A DNA stretch of 64,000 nucleotides from Schizochytrium sp. TIO01 (lineage: Eukaryota > Sar > Bigyra > Thraustochytrida > Thraustochytriidae): assembly GCA_004764695.1 (NCBI GenBank), contig SMSO01000005.1, positions 409,501-473,500 of the forward strand. The letters are read 5' to 3'. This document shows, piece after piece, positions 44,149 to 53,699 of the stretch (position 1 is its first letter; every line of letters begins with the position of its first letter). A model generated the notes under the pieces. It had not been told where the DNA came from, ran no database searches, and worked only from the letters and a program-made list of their open reading frames with translations. A program made the translations under genes and the position numbers.

Positions 44149-46371
44149 CCGCAAGGCCTCTCCGCGAGGCGTTGGGGGCTTGCTTCTTTCTCTCCACGCG
44201 CTTCCATGAAATACATAACATCCGCCATAATTCAAATACATATTCTAATTCATACGAATTTCATAACTCAAATACAAAATTTAAAACACCTATAGTACCT
44301 GCTACCTAACTAAGAAGAAGGAGGCCTATAAAAACAAATTCATTATTCACAGTTCATAATTCATACTATCTAAAGGCTAGTGCCTGGTACCTACCTTCCT
44401 ACTTAATAGTCATCTTTCTGTTGTATCTGAATATGGTGCCTTTACTACAAGAAAGATAAAATGAAATATCTATATAAAATTATTTTGAGGGGTCCGGTAA
44501 TAACAGCATTGACCAGGTCTTTTTTGAGACAGGAAGTTCCTAAAGTTCCTATAGAAGGCGGTTTAGAGTCTTTCAAAAGCTCACTTGGGATTACTACTAG
44601 GTAATAAGTAGAGTATGTATTAGCTGACACCTCTTGAATATACAAAATAGTCGCGGTTGGTCGGCGGGGACCTTGCTTGGCCGAGTGCTTGCAAGTTTAG
44701 GCGTGAGGACTTTATCGAAACTTGGATTGTTTGGGGTGTGGTGTGGGACTCTGTGGAGATCTCTTCTTCATCTGTCGTGCAAAGTCGAGACATAAGTTGA
44801 AAACCGATGTGAAACTTTGGACCCCTCACAACAAGGCAGATGAGTTGCATATGCTTGGCAATCATCTCTATGAGACGTTTGTAGAGAAGAAGATGTCGAG
44901 GTCAACTACTTCTCGTAATTTATCAATGTTTTTCGAAGGTGCGTGCATCGTAGGCGTGCGAACCAGGCTCAGCTTCTTCTCTTGGCTTCTGTTTTGGTCT
45001 TTGGAGTTATTCAATTCAGGGTTTAGGGTCCGGTTCAAGAGGAACTCTCTATGCTGGACACCGATTACAGTCCTAGTTTGTCGCCTCTCTTTCAAAAAAA
45101 GGATCATCTAAGAGATTCTGCAAATTCAAATACTACTTTAAAATTAGTTGTATTCCAACTACAATTACAATATCCAACGGGGGGGGCTCTCAAGATAATC
45201 CTATGTTATTTTTCTTTTATACACGCTACATCATGGCCCAAATGACCAAGGCTTTTGCGAGAGCAATACCCAGGCTACTCGACAGTAATTGATTCATGCC
45301 ACAGAGAAAACAGCAGATATTAAGCTTCACACAATAGCCCAACTCGCCCCCCCACCCCGAAAAAGAAGAAAGATTTCCGGGCTTTGATAACTTTCATTCA
45401 TACCACTCGAGCGAATAAGTCATTCAATGATTATTCTTCAAACCAAGTTAAAGGTTTGATTGAAAGAATCAAGAGGGCTTCAATTAATACCATAACCAGG
45501 TATCAAGTACAGATGTCCTATGTCTTATGCTAGCTGCAACAGAAAAGAAGACTAGGAAATGGATTGAAGAGTATCATGGTATGTTACAAAGTAGCAAATA
45601 CAGAATTTCAAAATGTATTTTTACCACTTGAAAGAGTTCCCTGATTATCCGTAGCTCATACAACGGTCATAGCTTTAGCTCCTCAGAATATTAAAATTTG
45701 CGAAACCTGGCTCTGGCATTATCTGTTGCCATTCTCATCCTTAGTTTTAAAAATAAGATCATTTTAGCTCACTCCTACTAAGGTACCCACTGCCCAAAAG
45801 TTACTTTCAAGCCATTAATGATTCTTTTGTCTTGAGTTTGACCCAAATTAAAGGATTGATATGACAAAAAAAATCGAAGTGGAAAGAACATATGGAACAA
45901 TAAGAACAATAGAAATCTGCTATATTAGGAACATATGGAACTTAACGGATCGCTCGAGGAGACACACAGTAGGATGTAAGTAGGCACCTACCAACCTACC
46001 TGTCAAATGCACAAACAAACGATCGTGAAAGTTTTGAGTTCTGGTTCTAGTTTATTTGTTGAGGAGGGTGTGCTAGATAAAGCCTCAGAAATTACCCTTC
46101 TTGGGAAAGACAGTGTCAAGGTCTCTGAGAAAGCACTGTAGATTCTGTATGCTTGTTTGCTCCAGTGTAACTTGAGCTTGTTCCTTCCAAAGAGCAGCAT
46201 TGAAGAGCAGCATCGGTGTCATTGTCTTCGGAAAGTTGCTTTAGGTTGGATAATAGACACAGAGACCGATAATTCAACAAAGAGATACAAAGGATAGGTG
46301 AACGACCGTGGAACTTCAAAGTTCAATCAGAGACGTCGCTCACCAACAATCTTGCTGTCAAAACTTCTGAC
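44149..46371. other. Divergent intergenic region
   Basis: This lies between the 5' ends of the TMEM131-like gene (-) and the kinesin (+). Small frames at 44722-45111 (+) and 44620-44865 (-) overlap on opposite strands and show no domain. TACCTAC-type motifs occur near 44390 and 45990. Nothing else is recognised. Confidence 0.5.
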
Positions 46372-49077
46372 ATGTCACACCATGAGTCTGTCCAGGTTGC
46401 TATTCGCGTGCGGCCTATGATTGGCCGTGAGCAACTTCGTGGTGGGGGTAAGAATCGGAGCCGTAGTGTGGTGTCTGTGGAAGAGCAAACAGCAACGGTG
46501 CAGGTATGTAACTCAGATTTGGCTCAATCGGAAGCATCTCTGTTAGATTCTGAGCGTGCGGAAGATATTAATCAGCACCAAAGCCAAACTACATTCCAGC
46601 GCAAGCATCGGTTCAAAGAGCGAAATCTGAGCTGTGCATATGATAAAGTCTTTGGTCCTTTAGCTACCCAGGAGGATGTGTATTTCGCAACGGTTGCTTC
46701 TTCTGTCCGCTCTGTTGTTGAAGGTATCAACTGCACAGTGTTTGCCTATGGGCAAACTGGTACGGGGAAAACATTTACAATTCTGGGCGAGGGCCCCGAA
46801 GTCCAACGTGCATTGCCAGGTGCTGAACAATCAAATGGAGGTAGTGCTGATATCGCAAAAAGAGGTATCATTCCTCGCGCAGTCAATCAGCTTTTTGATA
46901 TTCTTGAAGAAAAGCGTGAAGAGGACGCTCCCGATGGCCCTGAGCAAGAAGAAGAAGAGGAGCATGGCAAGCTTATTTCAAGTACTGTGTATTGTTCATA
47001 TTTGCAAATCTATAATGAGCATTTATATGATTTGTTGCAAGACCAGAAGCGCCAATTTCCGCTCAAGATCAGATACACTAAGAAGAAGCAAACATATGTT
47101 CAGGGTCTCTCTGAGATCCGAGTCTCTGGGCTTACCGATATTTTAGAGGTTCTTCAGCGTGGCGCCAGGAATCGCGCAATTCGGGCAACAGCATATAACC
47201 AAGCAAGTAGTCGCAGTCATGCAATTCTTCAGCTTCGAGTGGAAACTGAAGAACAGATTGGGGGAATCTCAGAGTCTCGCGTTCTCCGCTCTGCTAAGCT
47301 TAATTTTGTTGACCTTGCGGGCTCTGAGAAGTGGGAAAACGAACAGCAAATGTCTGAAAAGCATCTCAAAGAGATGGCGCGCATCAACAAAAGTTTGTCC
47401 CACCTTGGAAATGTTGTACAAGCTTTGGGTGAAAAGAACCGCCCTCATGTTCCATATCGTGATTCTCAGCTCACAAGACTCTTGCAGGATAGTCTTGGAG
47501 GAAATACACGTACTACTATTATTTGCACTCTTTCACCTGCTGCAGACTGCATCGAAGAAACTGTATCTACCCTTCAGTTTGCAGACCGTGCTAAGCAGGT
47601 TATGGTTCACGTAAAAGCTAATGAAGTGGTAGACGATTCTATTCTCCTAGCTCGAGCGCAAGCAGAAATTGCAAGGCTACGACGTCTCCTTCGAGAGCAA
47701 ACAGAAGCAACCGACGGTCCGATGGGTGAAATGAGGCAAGAAAATATACGCCTGCAGCGATTGGTCGACTCACTTCGTCTTGAAAATGCTGATTTACGTG
47801 CGCAAATTGCAGCATTTGCTTCTTCAGGCATATTCAAGAATCAAGAAAATGAGATTGAGTCTCATCACGAGATGAAGTCTTCTCAGGAAAACAAAGAACT
47901 TAAATATGACTCTAGTAATGTTGAGGAACACACACTTGTGGAACCTGAGCATAGTAGCCCACGAGACCTCAATCCACAGAAGAGCGAGCACAAACAAGAC
48001 AAAACAGCAAATCCTCACGAAGATGCAGAATCTCTTGAAGCAAATGTAGGACTTCATTCCAGAGGTGGAGACCAACTGAGTTTCCAGCCTGCGCCAAGTG
48101 ACATCACACGTGCTCTTAAGGACGACCTCGAAGAAAATGCGATCCTTGACGATGAGGATGATGATGAAAATAACTATGGATCTGATGGTGAAGATGTTTG
48201 CGAGGCTGGCGACAATGTCATGGAAGATAATAAGTCTCATGCATCAGAAATAAAAACCAAAGGTGATCATGTAGTCACACATGCTGAAGAGTATGCAGCC
48301 GTTCATGAGCAGGAAGCAAAGGCAGATCTTCACGCCCGAGAGCTCCGTAAACTTGCTGCGGAAGAAGCAAAAGCTAGGGACGAAATGCAACAGGAAATAC
48401 AACAACTAGAAGATATTCAGCGTGAGAGGCGCAAATTAGAAGAGGCCATGCGTCTTTTGCGCACGCGCGCACCTAAAAAGCGCGCAAAGAAGACCAACAC
48501 ACCCAAGAAAGCTTCAACATTGAAGCCAACTCCGCCTCAGGAAAAACTCAACTTCAGTGGACAAGATATTGGGCGCTCATTAAGCTTGTACCAATGCCGA
48601 GTTGACGCATGGTACGAAGTCACAGTTGTAGGGTTTGATGGCAAATCTGGAATGCATTTGGTAAAATACGAGGACGATGGGACAAAACAATGGCATCAAA
48701 TGGAAGGACGTAAATACACGTTTTTGAACTCTACTTCAACCATTCCAGGAGGTTCTATTCAGAAAGACCCTATGCTACGACTCAGTAGAAGTCAAGGGTC
48801 AAAGAAGCCACGAAAGAAAAGTGCTGTGAACCGTGGCCGAATTGCAGGAAAAGTAGCCGCCGTCCGTTCTGTGTACGGATCTTCTAGTGCTCCTAGCAGC
48901 TCATCTGGCGTCAATCATGTAGGTGACCATTCACCAGTGATGAATGCTCAAATGCGAAAGTCCATTCATCAAGAGATTGTACACGATGCAGAAGAGAGCC
49001 GGGTTGAAGGACCAGAGGATTCTGATATCCTTGCATCCTTACAGCAAGAAGGATTGGGATACACAAATCAAGAATAG
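46372..49077 (+). CDS. Kinesin with N-terminal motor and C-terminal Tudor-like domain
   Basis: This is a microtubule motor of 901 residues. The motor fills about 5-410: P-loop G-Q-T-G-T-G-K-T at 127-134, switch I N-Q-A-S-S-R-S-H at 276-283, switch II D-L-A-G-S-E at 314-319, and the conserved R-I-N-K-S-L-S-x-L-G-N segment at 338-347. An acidic Glu-rich insert (about 188-199) interrupts the motor. Short coiled-coil segments follow at about 425-480 and 645-700, separated by an Asp/Glu-rich stretch, then a Lys-rich segment. Residues about 733-785 (W-Y-E-V-T-V-V-G-F-D and V-K-Y-E-D-D-G) look like a Tudor or similar small beta-barrel, which is not standard in kinesins. An N-terminal motor implies plus-end movement, by family rule. 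Subfamily is not assigned. Single exon. A decayed partial copy lies near 60.1 kb. Confidence 0.9.
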   Translation: MSHHESVQVAIRVRPMIGREQLRGGGKNRSRSVVSVEEQTATVQVCNSDLAQSEASLLDSERAEDINQHQSQTTFQRKHRFKERNLSCAYDKVFGPLATQEDVYFATVASSVRSVVEGINCTVFAYGQTGTGKTFTILGEGPEVQRALPGAEQSNGGSADIAKRGIIPRAVNQLFDILEEKREEDAPDGPEQEEEEEHGKLISSTVYCSYLQIYNEHLYDLLQDQKRQFPLKIRYTKKKQTYVQGLSEIRVSGLTDILEVLQRGARNRAIRATAYNQASSRSHAILQLRVETEEQIGGISESRVLRSAKLNFVDLAGSEKWENEQQMSEKHLKEMARINKSLSHLGNVVQALGEKNRPHVPYRDSQLTRLLQDSLGGNTRTTIICTLSPAADCIEETVSTLQFADRAKQVMVHVKANEVVDDSILLARAQAEIARLRRLLREQTEATDGPMGEMRQENIRLQRLVDSLRLENADLRAQIAAFASSGIFKNQENEIESHHEMKSSQENKELKYDSSNVEEHTLVEPEHSSPRDLNPQKSEHKQDKTANPHEDAESLEANVGLHSRGGDQLSFQPAPSDITRALKDDLEENAILDDEDDDENNYGSDGEDVCEAGDNVMEDNKSHASEIKTKGDHVVTHAEEYAAVHEQEAKADLHARELRKLAAEEAKARDEMQQEIQQLEDIQRERRKLEEAMRLLRTRAPKKRAKKTNTPKKASTLKPTPPQEKLNFSGQDIGRSLSLYQCRVDAWYEVTVVGFDGKSGMHLVKYEDDGTKQWHQMEGRKYTFLNSTSTIPGGSIQKDPMLRLSRSQGSKKPRKKSAVNRGRIAGKVAAVRSVYGSSSAPSSSSGVNHVGDHSPVMNAQMRKSIHQEIVHDAEESRVEGPEDSDILASLQQEGLGYTNQE

Positions 49078-49605
49078 ATATGCAATCGAACCTTTGCAAA
49101 TATCTTCTCCTGATCTACAGGAATCCTTAAGATGCGTTGTGAAGTCCCTCTGTTGACATACTTTCCGAGTATATATTTTTAACTGATATACTGTTAAAGT
49201 TTTGATGAATGTACAGATTTAGTTTTCCGGGAATAGTTTCAATTAAGAAAAAACGACAACGCTGTCCACAATCTTAGCAATCACACATATAACTTTCTGA
49301 AGCAAATTGATGAAGTGAAGATTCAGAATTCCTCGAAAATCTGATTTTTATTTTTATTTTTGTCTAATATTTTAAAACACTCTGGGTAGCTAACCTGAGG
49401 TACCTACGTAGTATGTTGATTGAAAAAGAAAAACAAACATAGAATTAGAAGAGCGCACATGGCCATCGATGTAATTACGAAGAATTCGAATTAAATCATG
49501 AATGTCCCTACCCATATCTTAGTTGGGCGCATTTGTTTACGAAGGGACACACTAACCACAGATGCATCACAAAAGATCCCCGTGCCATTCTCCGCAACGT
49601 ATGGA
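49078..49605. other. Kinesin 3' flank, left copy of a duplicated segment
   Basis: From about 49150 this non-coding sequence is clearly similar to 60165-60576, beginning near a TTGACATA motif and including GTTTTGATGAATGTACAG in both copies. It connects the kinesin end to the protease fragment. It matches the spacer between the kinesin remnant and the intact protease in the right copy. Confidence 0.8.
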
Positions 49606-50000
49606 TTAAAGGTGTGAATGAGCAGACCTGGGAGATTTAGTCTCAACCTCGACCGACCAAACACGTTCCAGGAAAAGCAAATAGGCGGAGGATGTATCAA
49701 TATTTCCAGGATCGATATTCGTGACACGATCATCACTGAAGTTATGCCACACCTGAGTTCGCACATGTCGAGCATTGGCTATGTAATAGCCACCAGACAC
49801 AAAGTCCATGTGGTTAACCATGCCAAAGAGTTCATACTCGGGGAGCTCGGCGGCGAGACCCTTGTGGCAATACGGGGATATGCCCAAAGTGCTTTCCGGA
49901 GGAAGCTGAAGCCTCGTCTGAAGTTTTTCTGCTGCAGTGGAGAAACCTGTGCAAATCGCTTCAAATCAAAACCACAAGCATATCCGTAATACGAAACATG
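49606..50000 (-). pseudogene. Ubiquitin-specific protease, 3' fragment (left copy)
   Basis: The frame ending at 49606 is nearly identical to the last about 90 residues of the intact protease at 60577-62664, including L-F-G-M-V-N-H-M and H-V-R-T-Q-V-W-H-N-F. The copy is dead. The catalytic His of S-G-G-H-Y-T-A is Tyr (S-G-G-Y-Y-I-A). A one-base deletion in a T run near 49926 shifts the frame upstream, and a one-base insertion is seen near 49970. Similarity stops near 50000, so the Cys box and the first 85 percent of the gene are absent. The break lies about 50 bases from the stop codon of the next gene. Confidence 0.9.
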
Positions 50001-50047
50001 AGAGTCAAAGCAGGCCGGGAAAGAAGAGAAAAGAAATCACACCAACA

Positions 50048-51169
50048 TCACCTGGCATAAACGACATTGCCGCGAACAGAAAATATCTGTCCAGAAAGGC
50101 TACATTGCATCGCCGCTGAGATCTCATCCTGTGCCTTCTGCGGAATTTCACCATACCTAGTAGAATCAGTAAACAAACTGACCAGACGAAGCTTCGAGTT
50201 CTCATGCTTCAACGCAGCCACAATACGCTCATAATCAGCTTCATCAGAATTGATAAGAAACAACGAAACGACACTATGAAGGAACTCAGAAGAAGCCGCT
50301 GTGCTCCCCAGAGTAGTTGCCTCAAGGATCTTGAGACATGCAAAACCCGAACTCTCCACGAAGAAACGATCCACGCCCATACTCTCGGCATCTAGGACCT
50401 TGATCTTCCGCAAGCTCTGCGGATTCTTCTTCTCCAGAAGACCATCAAAAAAGCTCCTCGCAGCAAAATGCTCCCTTATCGCATGACGATCAATAATCAA
50501 CTGGCTACTAATCGAAACCTCCCACGCATTACTGAGAGATGCACCAAATCGTATCATGGCGTCCTTTAAGTCATTCAGATCATTGCTGGTTGCTTGGAAA
50601 CCAGCGTACTCCCAAATCTCGCCAATAAAAAGCTCACTGAAGCAAAAACCTTCCGGATCAGAGAGTATATTGATAAGAGACTTATATGTTGGCAGAACAT
50701 CAAAAGAATATGACTTTGCATTGAGAAGAGCATTGCTTCCATTAGACAGAACGCAACAAACAGCAGAGTAAAGGTTTTCGAGCAACAAGTAAAAACGGAC
50801 GTCACGAAAACTACCTGAACCATTAATAATGTTTAAAGCAGACTTAACGCGTTCTGTATTGAATCGGAACTTTACATGCAGTAAGTCTGGGTCTATATCA
50901 TCGGGGAAAGCTTTGAGGAAAGTCCCCATACCAGGTTTAAACTGGTCCACATTATCAAGTTCGAGATAGATCGGGCGACCATCCATGCCATCCATAACAG
51001 GGAACTTAGTGCTCTTGAAAGTAGCAATAGGGTAGCTACAATCGATAGTGTATCGGTGGCTTAATGAATCAGTCTCGAGTGTGAACGGAGCTGAAGAGCT
51101 TTTACGCTCCGCCCCTTCGAATTGGCGTGAACCTGATAGACGTCGAAGCATATTTGCAAGAAAAGACAT
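50048..51169 (-). CDS. Unrecognised 373-residue protein
   Basis: I do not recognise this family. The frame starts with an ATG at 51169 (M-S-F-L-A-N-M-L-R-R-L-S-G) and runs unbroken for 373 codons with normal, non-repetitive composition, so it is probably a real gene. The N-terminus is a short amphipathic, basic stretch. The rest alternates helical and beta-type segments, and the last 120 residues have leucine spacing that loosely recalls leucine-rich repeats (L-K-I-L-E-A-T-T-L, V-S-L-F-L). No membrane segment or catalytic motif is seen. It sits inside the interval between the two duplicated kinesin/protease segments, directly beside the break of the left protease copy. Confidence 0.6.
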   Translation of the reverse strand: MSFLANMLRRLSGSRQFEGAERKSSSAPFTLETDSLSHRYTIDCSYPIATFKSTKFPVMDGMDGRPIYLELDNVDQFKPGMGTFLKAFPDDIDPDLLHVKFRFNTERVKSALNIINGSGSFRDVRFYLLLENLYSAVCCVLSNGSNALLNAKSYSFDVLPTYKSLINILSDPEGFCFSELFIGEIWEYAGFQATSNDLNDLKDAMIRFGASLSNAWEVSISSQLIIDRHAIREHFAARSFFDGLLEKKNPQSLRKIKVLDAESMGVDRFFVESSGFACLKILEATTLGSTAASSEFLHSVVSLFLINSDEADYERIVAALKHENSKLRLVSLFTDSTRYGEIPQKAQDEISAAMQCSLSGQIFSVRGNVVYAR

Positions 51170-51970
51170 TGCAATAACACAACGAACGAGAGAACAATAG
51201 GTGTTTTACTCTCTACAGGCAATCTCCCCACGAAGCTTGAAGCTGCTTGGTAACAAATGTTCGAAGAATTAGGCACAGCGAGTTAGGTTTTTGTTTTCTC
51301 GAAAGTTTGCTATAGTGTAGTCATGGGGGTGTAGGTACTGGTTTTATACTTAGTCATAATGATGCGAGGAAAGGAATACCCCCTTGTGGATGAAGAGGAG
51401 AGAAAGACGTGCATAAGATCGCACAGACCAGCTACGGGCTGGATCTTCTTCACTTGCAAATGAGCCCTGGACATTTGAAAATGAACTTTCTTCCAAGAAA
51501 ATAGTGTGCACTATATGATGATTATATAAGATTTATTTATATGCTGGCTATCAAGTAAGAAGATCTCGCTCGTTTGTATTGTTTAGTCTCTCACCTCCTC
51601 TCCTTTTCCAGTGAGGGTACGCAAATAAATGTAGAAGAAACTATACACCTAGTTCTTTTTTGTGCCGCAGTTGTCTTTATAAGCCACAATTCCACCTTCC
51701 AAGTCCTTGCCCGCTCCTTAAAATGAACACATTTCATTTCGCTCTTTAATTTTAAAATAAAAATGAAAATTCATTTAGATAGGGAACCTAGTATTTCATT
51801 AATATTGTTATTATTATTGTTATTTGTAACTAGTCCCAGTCATGTTTATTAGCATGAAAACAAATAAAATATATTTTAACTGTCGTCACAGCATAGACAT
51901 ACCCAGTTTTGGTCATTCAACGAAACTATTGAGAGGTCAGTGATTTCCCAATGGCCCGGCATACAGCCTT
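51170..51970. other. Intergenic, no gene seen
   Basis: A+T-rich sequence with short TTATTATT-type runs near 51800. No supported coding frame. Confidence 0.5.
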
Positions 51971-52490
51971 TCATTCTCTTGAAAGCAGGTCTGCCATCAA
52001 GCCAAAAGCATGCATGGTCTCTGGAGAAAGGAATCGATACTGATTCACAAGCCTGGTTAAATCCAGCACATACCTGCTTTGCTCATTGTGATGGTTTTGT
52101 GATGTAAAATTCGCCAGGATCACAAATACTTCGGAGTTTTCAACGTCCTTTTCGAATGATTTTTCAGATGAGCGAATCACGATTTCCTCATATTGGAAAA
52201 TGGGTTTCCAAGTCGTTCTTTACAGCATGGCGGAAGAAGTGGGCAAGTCTGCAAATTTACTGGCAATGATTGTCATCAGGCATCATATTTGCTGTTTGAT
52301 CTTTCAGTGATACAGATGAACTGGTTTCCAGTGGTGTTACGAAATTTAATCGTGAGAAGTCAGTAGCAATAGAGGAGTTGTTTAATTTGACGGATACACC
52401 ACTCCGTCTCAAAATATCCAGACCTTCATTCGTGGGCCCAGCAAACACAATAAAGCCCTCCAACCGCTTCTTTCTCTTCCTACTATCCAT
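51971..52490 (-). CDS. Possible small two-exon gene of unknown function
   Basis: Exon 1 runs from the ATG at 52490 to 52261, exon 2 from 52217 to 51971. A 43-base GT-AG intron (52260 to 52218, starting GTAAAT and ending TAAAG) joins the two frames exactly, giving 158 residues. An in-frame TAG upstream supports the ATG. Both halves have balanced, coding-like composition: a basic N-terminus (R-K-R-K-K-R) followed by G-F-I-V-F-A-G-P-T, and a C-terminal half with E-V-F-V-I-L-A-N-F and L-D-L-T-R-L-V-N-Q-Y. I do not recognise the family; the early segment loosely resembles a STAS strand-helix unit, but that is weak. If the intron is wrong, exon 1 alone is a 77-codon frame. Expression data would decide. 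Confidence 0.4.
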
Positions 52491-53699
52491 GTATCCTTCG
52501 AAAAAACACTAAGCGCGGTGATTGTTCTCCTCACACGCTCGCCAGAGCAATGATTCTGAATATTTACGGCTCTAGCACTCCATCGGTAGCTTCGTCGCTG
52601 TTCTCTACGCTGTCATTGGGAAACGCATTTTCTCTTTTACCTTTCTTTTTCTTTAATTAAAATAAACTTAATCTTGAGCAGTATAACAGCGTCGTATTTT
52701 AATCTGTGTGATAATGGCTGGATTGTGAAGAATCGTGGAGACATGGACATTCGTACCTTGTTGTAGTCTGCCAGTGTAGAATAGCCTCTTCTTTAGTTTG
52801 AATTTCACGAACTTTTGGCCAAATGAGGCTTGTCCATTGTGGGTGAGTGAAATTTTCACGTGTTTCTGCATCACCAATTGTTTGTGTGCCAAATGGTCAT
52901 CACATTCATTTAAACGAAGCAGGACGGAATGCAATTGCTTATTACCGGGTCTGCTCGCTCGGTTGAGGAGAGGCAAAATCTCCGTTTGTAATATCTGCAC
53001 TGACTTGGCAGATTTTGTAGAAATGTAGACTTAGTACTTCCCGGATGTCTTACGACGATGCAGACTGCTCTATTTCTGTGGTGAAGAGGGCAAGACCCTG
53101 TTTGATACACAAGGCTGTGCTTAGCCTTCTTCTGTTTCGTCTTCATATGTCTTATATGGTGGTCAATCTGATGGTCGTGCTTTGTTTGGCCCTCATGACA
53201 TTCTCTTTGTGATGATGGCTGGCCTTTGTCTTATAGTGTCTGTATAACTTGTTGTGCTGATGGTTTTTCTTGTCGTCGTGGTGCTGCTGTGCTTCTTTGA
53301 GTGCTTCCCTGTAACTTTTTGTTGTTGCTGTTGTTGTTGGCAGTATAGCGATGCTCCTGATAATGCCTCTTCCTGTTCTTGTGATGAAGTGGGGCCGCTT
53401 TTCTAGGTGACCTAACCCTCCTCTTGAGGGTGTGGAGTAGCTAGGCTTACGACAAGGGGTGTGTGTGTTCTCCCGTCCCCATGACTTAACAGCGATGTCG
53501 TTTCTGTAATCGTCTCCGTTAACGTCGAAATCGCCTCAGTCTTCGTCGTGATGGTCTACATTGTGTATGTGGTCCCTACGCAAGGGGCATAGCTGGCCTC
53601 TGTGCGTACCACGGTAGCTCACAAGCGTTAAAAGAAAAGGAGCACAACCTAATTTATTGTTCAGGCTTATCTACAATAATCTAATGATGTAATTTTATT
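52491..53699. other. Interval downstream of the primase-helicase gene, with orphan open frames
   Basis: Two minus-strand frames are open without a good start. One spans 52668 to about 53030 and has an internal ATG at 52871 (67 codons), with Lys/Phe-rich sequence. The other runs from 53535 down to a TAA at 53152, about 127 codons, rich in His, Lys and Arg and with Met only near its end; a TGA separates it from open sequence further upstream. Neither matches a family I know. They could be exons or decayed remains of genes linked to the neighbouring primase-helicase. Confidence 0.35.

Noticed and set aside
44722-45111. 129-codon plus-strand frame between TMEM131-like and kinesin genes
   Set aside because: Overlaps open frames on the opposite strand and has no domain or conserved start.
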